In this document: positions 62,958 through 64,000 of the stretch, piece by piece
Layout: the number at the start of each line of letters is the position of its first letter
Numbering within the stretch: the stretch's first letter is position 1
Assembly (NCBI RefSeq): GCF_003254565.1
Contig: NZ_QJRI01000181.1
Coordinates: 1-64,000, forward strand
Reading direction: 5' to 3'
DNA length: 64,000 nt
DNA from: Flavobacterium nitrogenifigens
Lineage (GTDB): Bacteria > Bacteroidota > Bacteroidia > Flavobacteriales > Flavobacteriaceae
The notes under the pieces: generated by a model
What the model saw: the letters and a program-made list of their open reading frames with translations, nothing else
Databases searched by the model: none
Told to the model about the DNA's origin: nothing
Program-made: the position numbers and the translations under genes

Positions 62958-63118
62958 GAAATTCCAAATTCCAATACAAATAGAAATCTCAATACTAAAA
63001 ATTCCAAATTCCAAACTTTCAGAATATTGTCTTTTATTTAAAATAAAGCTCTAAACTAAAATTCCAAATCCCAAAACATAGTTATGAATTGGAATTTGGA
63101 ATTTATAATTTGGAATTT
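62958..63118. repeat. Inverted-repeat cluster of AAATTCCAAA words (aat-DUF3127 spacer)
   Basis: Several AATTCCAAATTCCAA words on the left (62959-63015) face TTGGAATTTGGAATTT on the right (63089-63104). Same word family as the rpsB-tsf spacer. It forms long hairpins and contains no gene. Confidence 0.75.
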
Positions 63119-63128
63119 AAACCTTTTT

Positions 63129-63500
63129 TTAGAACGGTAAATCGTCTGGTTCGTCTTCATTTAAGTTTGTTGCTGGAGCAAAAGTTTCTGCCGCTGGCAT
63201 TGCAGGAGCTTGTCCTGGAGTTTCTGCTGCTAATCTTTCGATTCTCCAACCTTGAATACTATTGAAATATCTAGTTTCTCCTTGCGGATTAACCCATTCT
63301 CTTCCTCTTAAATTGATAGAAACTTTTACTGCATCTCCTTGTTTATAGCTACTCAACAAATCGCATTTATCTTGTGTAAATTCGATTAAAATATGTTGTG
63401 GATACTGCTCCTCAGTAGTAACAACTAACTCTCTTTTTTTGAATGAGGCACTAACTTGCTGCTCTGGGTTAACCACTTTTACTTTTCCTGTAACTTCCAT
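63129..63500 (-). CDS. DUF3127 protein (OB-fold, SSB-like acidic tail)
   Basis: 123 residues. Beta-rich core (about 1-80: VTGKVKVVNPEQQVS, IEFTQDKCDLL, INLRGREWV..YFNSIQGWRIER), then a flexible Ala/Pro linker and an acidic tip NEDEPDDLPF. The architecture copies single-stranded DNA-binding protein, whose DDDIPF tip recruits partners. In Bacteroidota DUF3127 genes are widespread but uncharacterised. DNA binding here is inference. Confidence 0.85.
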   Translation of the reverse strand: MEVTGKVKVVNPEQQVSASFKKRELVVTTEEQYPQHILIEFTQDKCDLLSSYKQGDAVKVSINLRGREWVNPQGETRYFNSIQGWRIERLAAETPGQAPAMPAAETFAPATNLNEDEPDDLPF

Positions 63501-63534
63501 CTTCGTCTATTTAATTATTGTTTCTATTTTCTTT

Positions 63535-64000
63535 TTATTTCTTGGCTAAAAGCACTTTCCAAGCCGATTCTACATCACCGTTATCCAGATATTTTTTGGC
63601 TTCTAAATGCACTTTTTTCTGGTCGTCTGAGCTTAAAACTCCTTTGACTGCGAAATTTTGTTTCACAAATATACTAACTTCTTCTTTTGTAGGCAAGGTT
63701 TCAACATTTCCTAATTTCCCTAAATCATTCCCATCAAAAACAGGGCTTTCTTTTATAAAATCGGGTATCGAATCTACGCCTACTCCCAATGTTGTCAAGG
63801 GTTTTGCAACTTCAAAAAGCCCTTGATTAGATCTTGAATACCAATTATTTCCAAGTCTTGAAACCAAATCAATTTTATGCTGATCGATCGCTCCATTTTC
63901 ATCTAAAATCGATTCATCGATATGAATTTTTACTACTTCACATAAAATCAAATTTCCAGCTCCTCCTTCTGTTCCTAACGGAATAATCTGCGTAATCTTG
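63535..64000 (-). CDS. Flavin reductase family protein (5' end beyond window)
   Basis: The frame runs through the window edge without a start, so only the last about 155 residues are seen: KITQIIPLGTEGGAGNLILC followed by EVVKIHIDES, KIDLVSRLGNNWYSRSNQGL. This is the C-terminal part of the DIM6/NTAB-type flavin reductase proteins of Flavobacteria (about 290 residues). The GGAGNLILCEV stretch belongs to the FMN-binding core. Function in a specific pathway is unknown. It precedes the DUF3127 gene by about 35 bp on the same strand. Confidence 0.8.
   Translation of the reverse strand, partial: KITQIIPLGTEGGAGNLILCEVVKIHIDESILDENGAIDQHKIDLVSRLGNNWYSRSNQGLFEVAKPLTTLGVGVDSIPDFIKESPVFDGNDLGKLGNVETLPTKEEVSIFVKQNFAVKGVLSSDDQKKVHLEAKKYLDNGDVESAWKVLLAKK

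Overview
The window is a chromosomal segment of a Bacteroidota organism, most likely Flavobacterium or a close relative. The reasons are low GC, the near absence of Shine-Dalgarno sites, repeated matches to the Bacteroidota housekeeping promoter (TTTG or TTG, 17-21 bp spacer, TAnnTTTG), a giant secreted repeat protein of the CHU/gliding-motility type, an alternative complex III-cytochrome oxidase operon, and family versions typical of Flavobacteria (fused ActB, DUF2723, DUF3127, Dcp, YhhQ). There is no sign of a prophage, plasmid, IS element or CRISPR array. The content is mostly core chromosome.

Layout. 1-5016 (minus): 5' part of a very large secreted adhesin-like protein whose far end shows near-identical 219-bp repeats. 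5531-8834 (minus): ruvB, a cytochrome P450 and queG in one tight operon. 8943-20337 (minus): actABCDEF-coxBA, the quinol:cytochrome c oxidoreductase (alternative complex III) and aa3-type oxidase, with a good promoter at 20426-20455 and a terminator at 8901-8932. 20558-22199: a SPOR protein and an acid phosphatase. 22218-26890 (minus): rimP-nusA-infB, behind a leader that contains a terminator-like hairpin. 27065-30336 (plus): a universal stress protein, an aldehyde dehydrogenase and an AraC regulator. 30521-30880: two tandem tRNA-Gln genes. 31054-36710: DUF2723 glycosyltransferase, polysaccharide deacetylase, a cysteine-less thioredoxin-like protein and a membrane metallophosphoesterase. 36873-39655 (minus): a two-component system flanked by two related small Lys-rich secreted peptides. 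39904-45053: polA, a secreted unknown and a LacI regulator. 45225-46845: paired ferritin-like proteins. 47040-49931: rplM-rpsI and rpsB-tsf. 49989-54263: Dcp, YhhQ, a lipoprotein and Tag. 54353-61503: a TPP-riboswitch-controlled thiamine operon (thiS, thiC, a ThiE-like gene, thiD, thiE, thiG, thiH, thiF). 61500-64000 (minus): MOSC protein, aat, DUF3127 protein and a flavin reductase cut by the window edge.

How parts fit together. ActABCDEF oxidises quinol and passes electrons through c-type hemes to CoxAB. QueG and YhhQ, although 46 kb apart, both belong to queuosine metabolism. The thi genes form a nearly complete thiazole and pyrimidine route under one TPP switch.

The most interesting signal is at 37104-39655. 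Both small secreted Lys-rich peptide genes flanking the OmpR-type system carry the same tandem AAAATGAAG repeat, with an 11-bp period, at the same distance (6 bp) from the -7 box. This suggests a self-contained signalling module whose regulator drives both peptides. Other points of note are the rimP leader hairpin, the start-codon-sequestering helix of thiS, a palindromic repeat inserted in frame in a ThiE-like gene, compensatory changes between the terminators of the duplicated tRNA genes, and a family of intergenic inverted repeats built from iterated short words.
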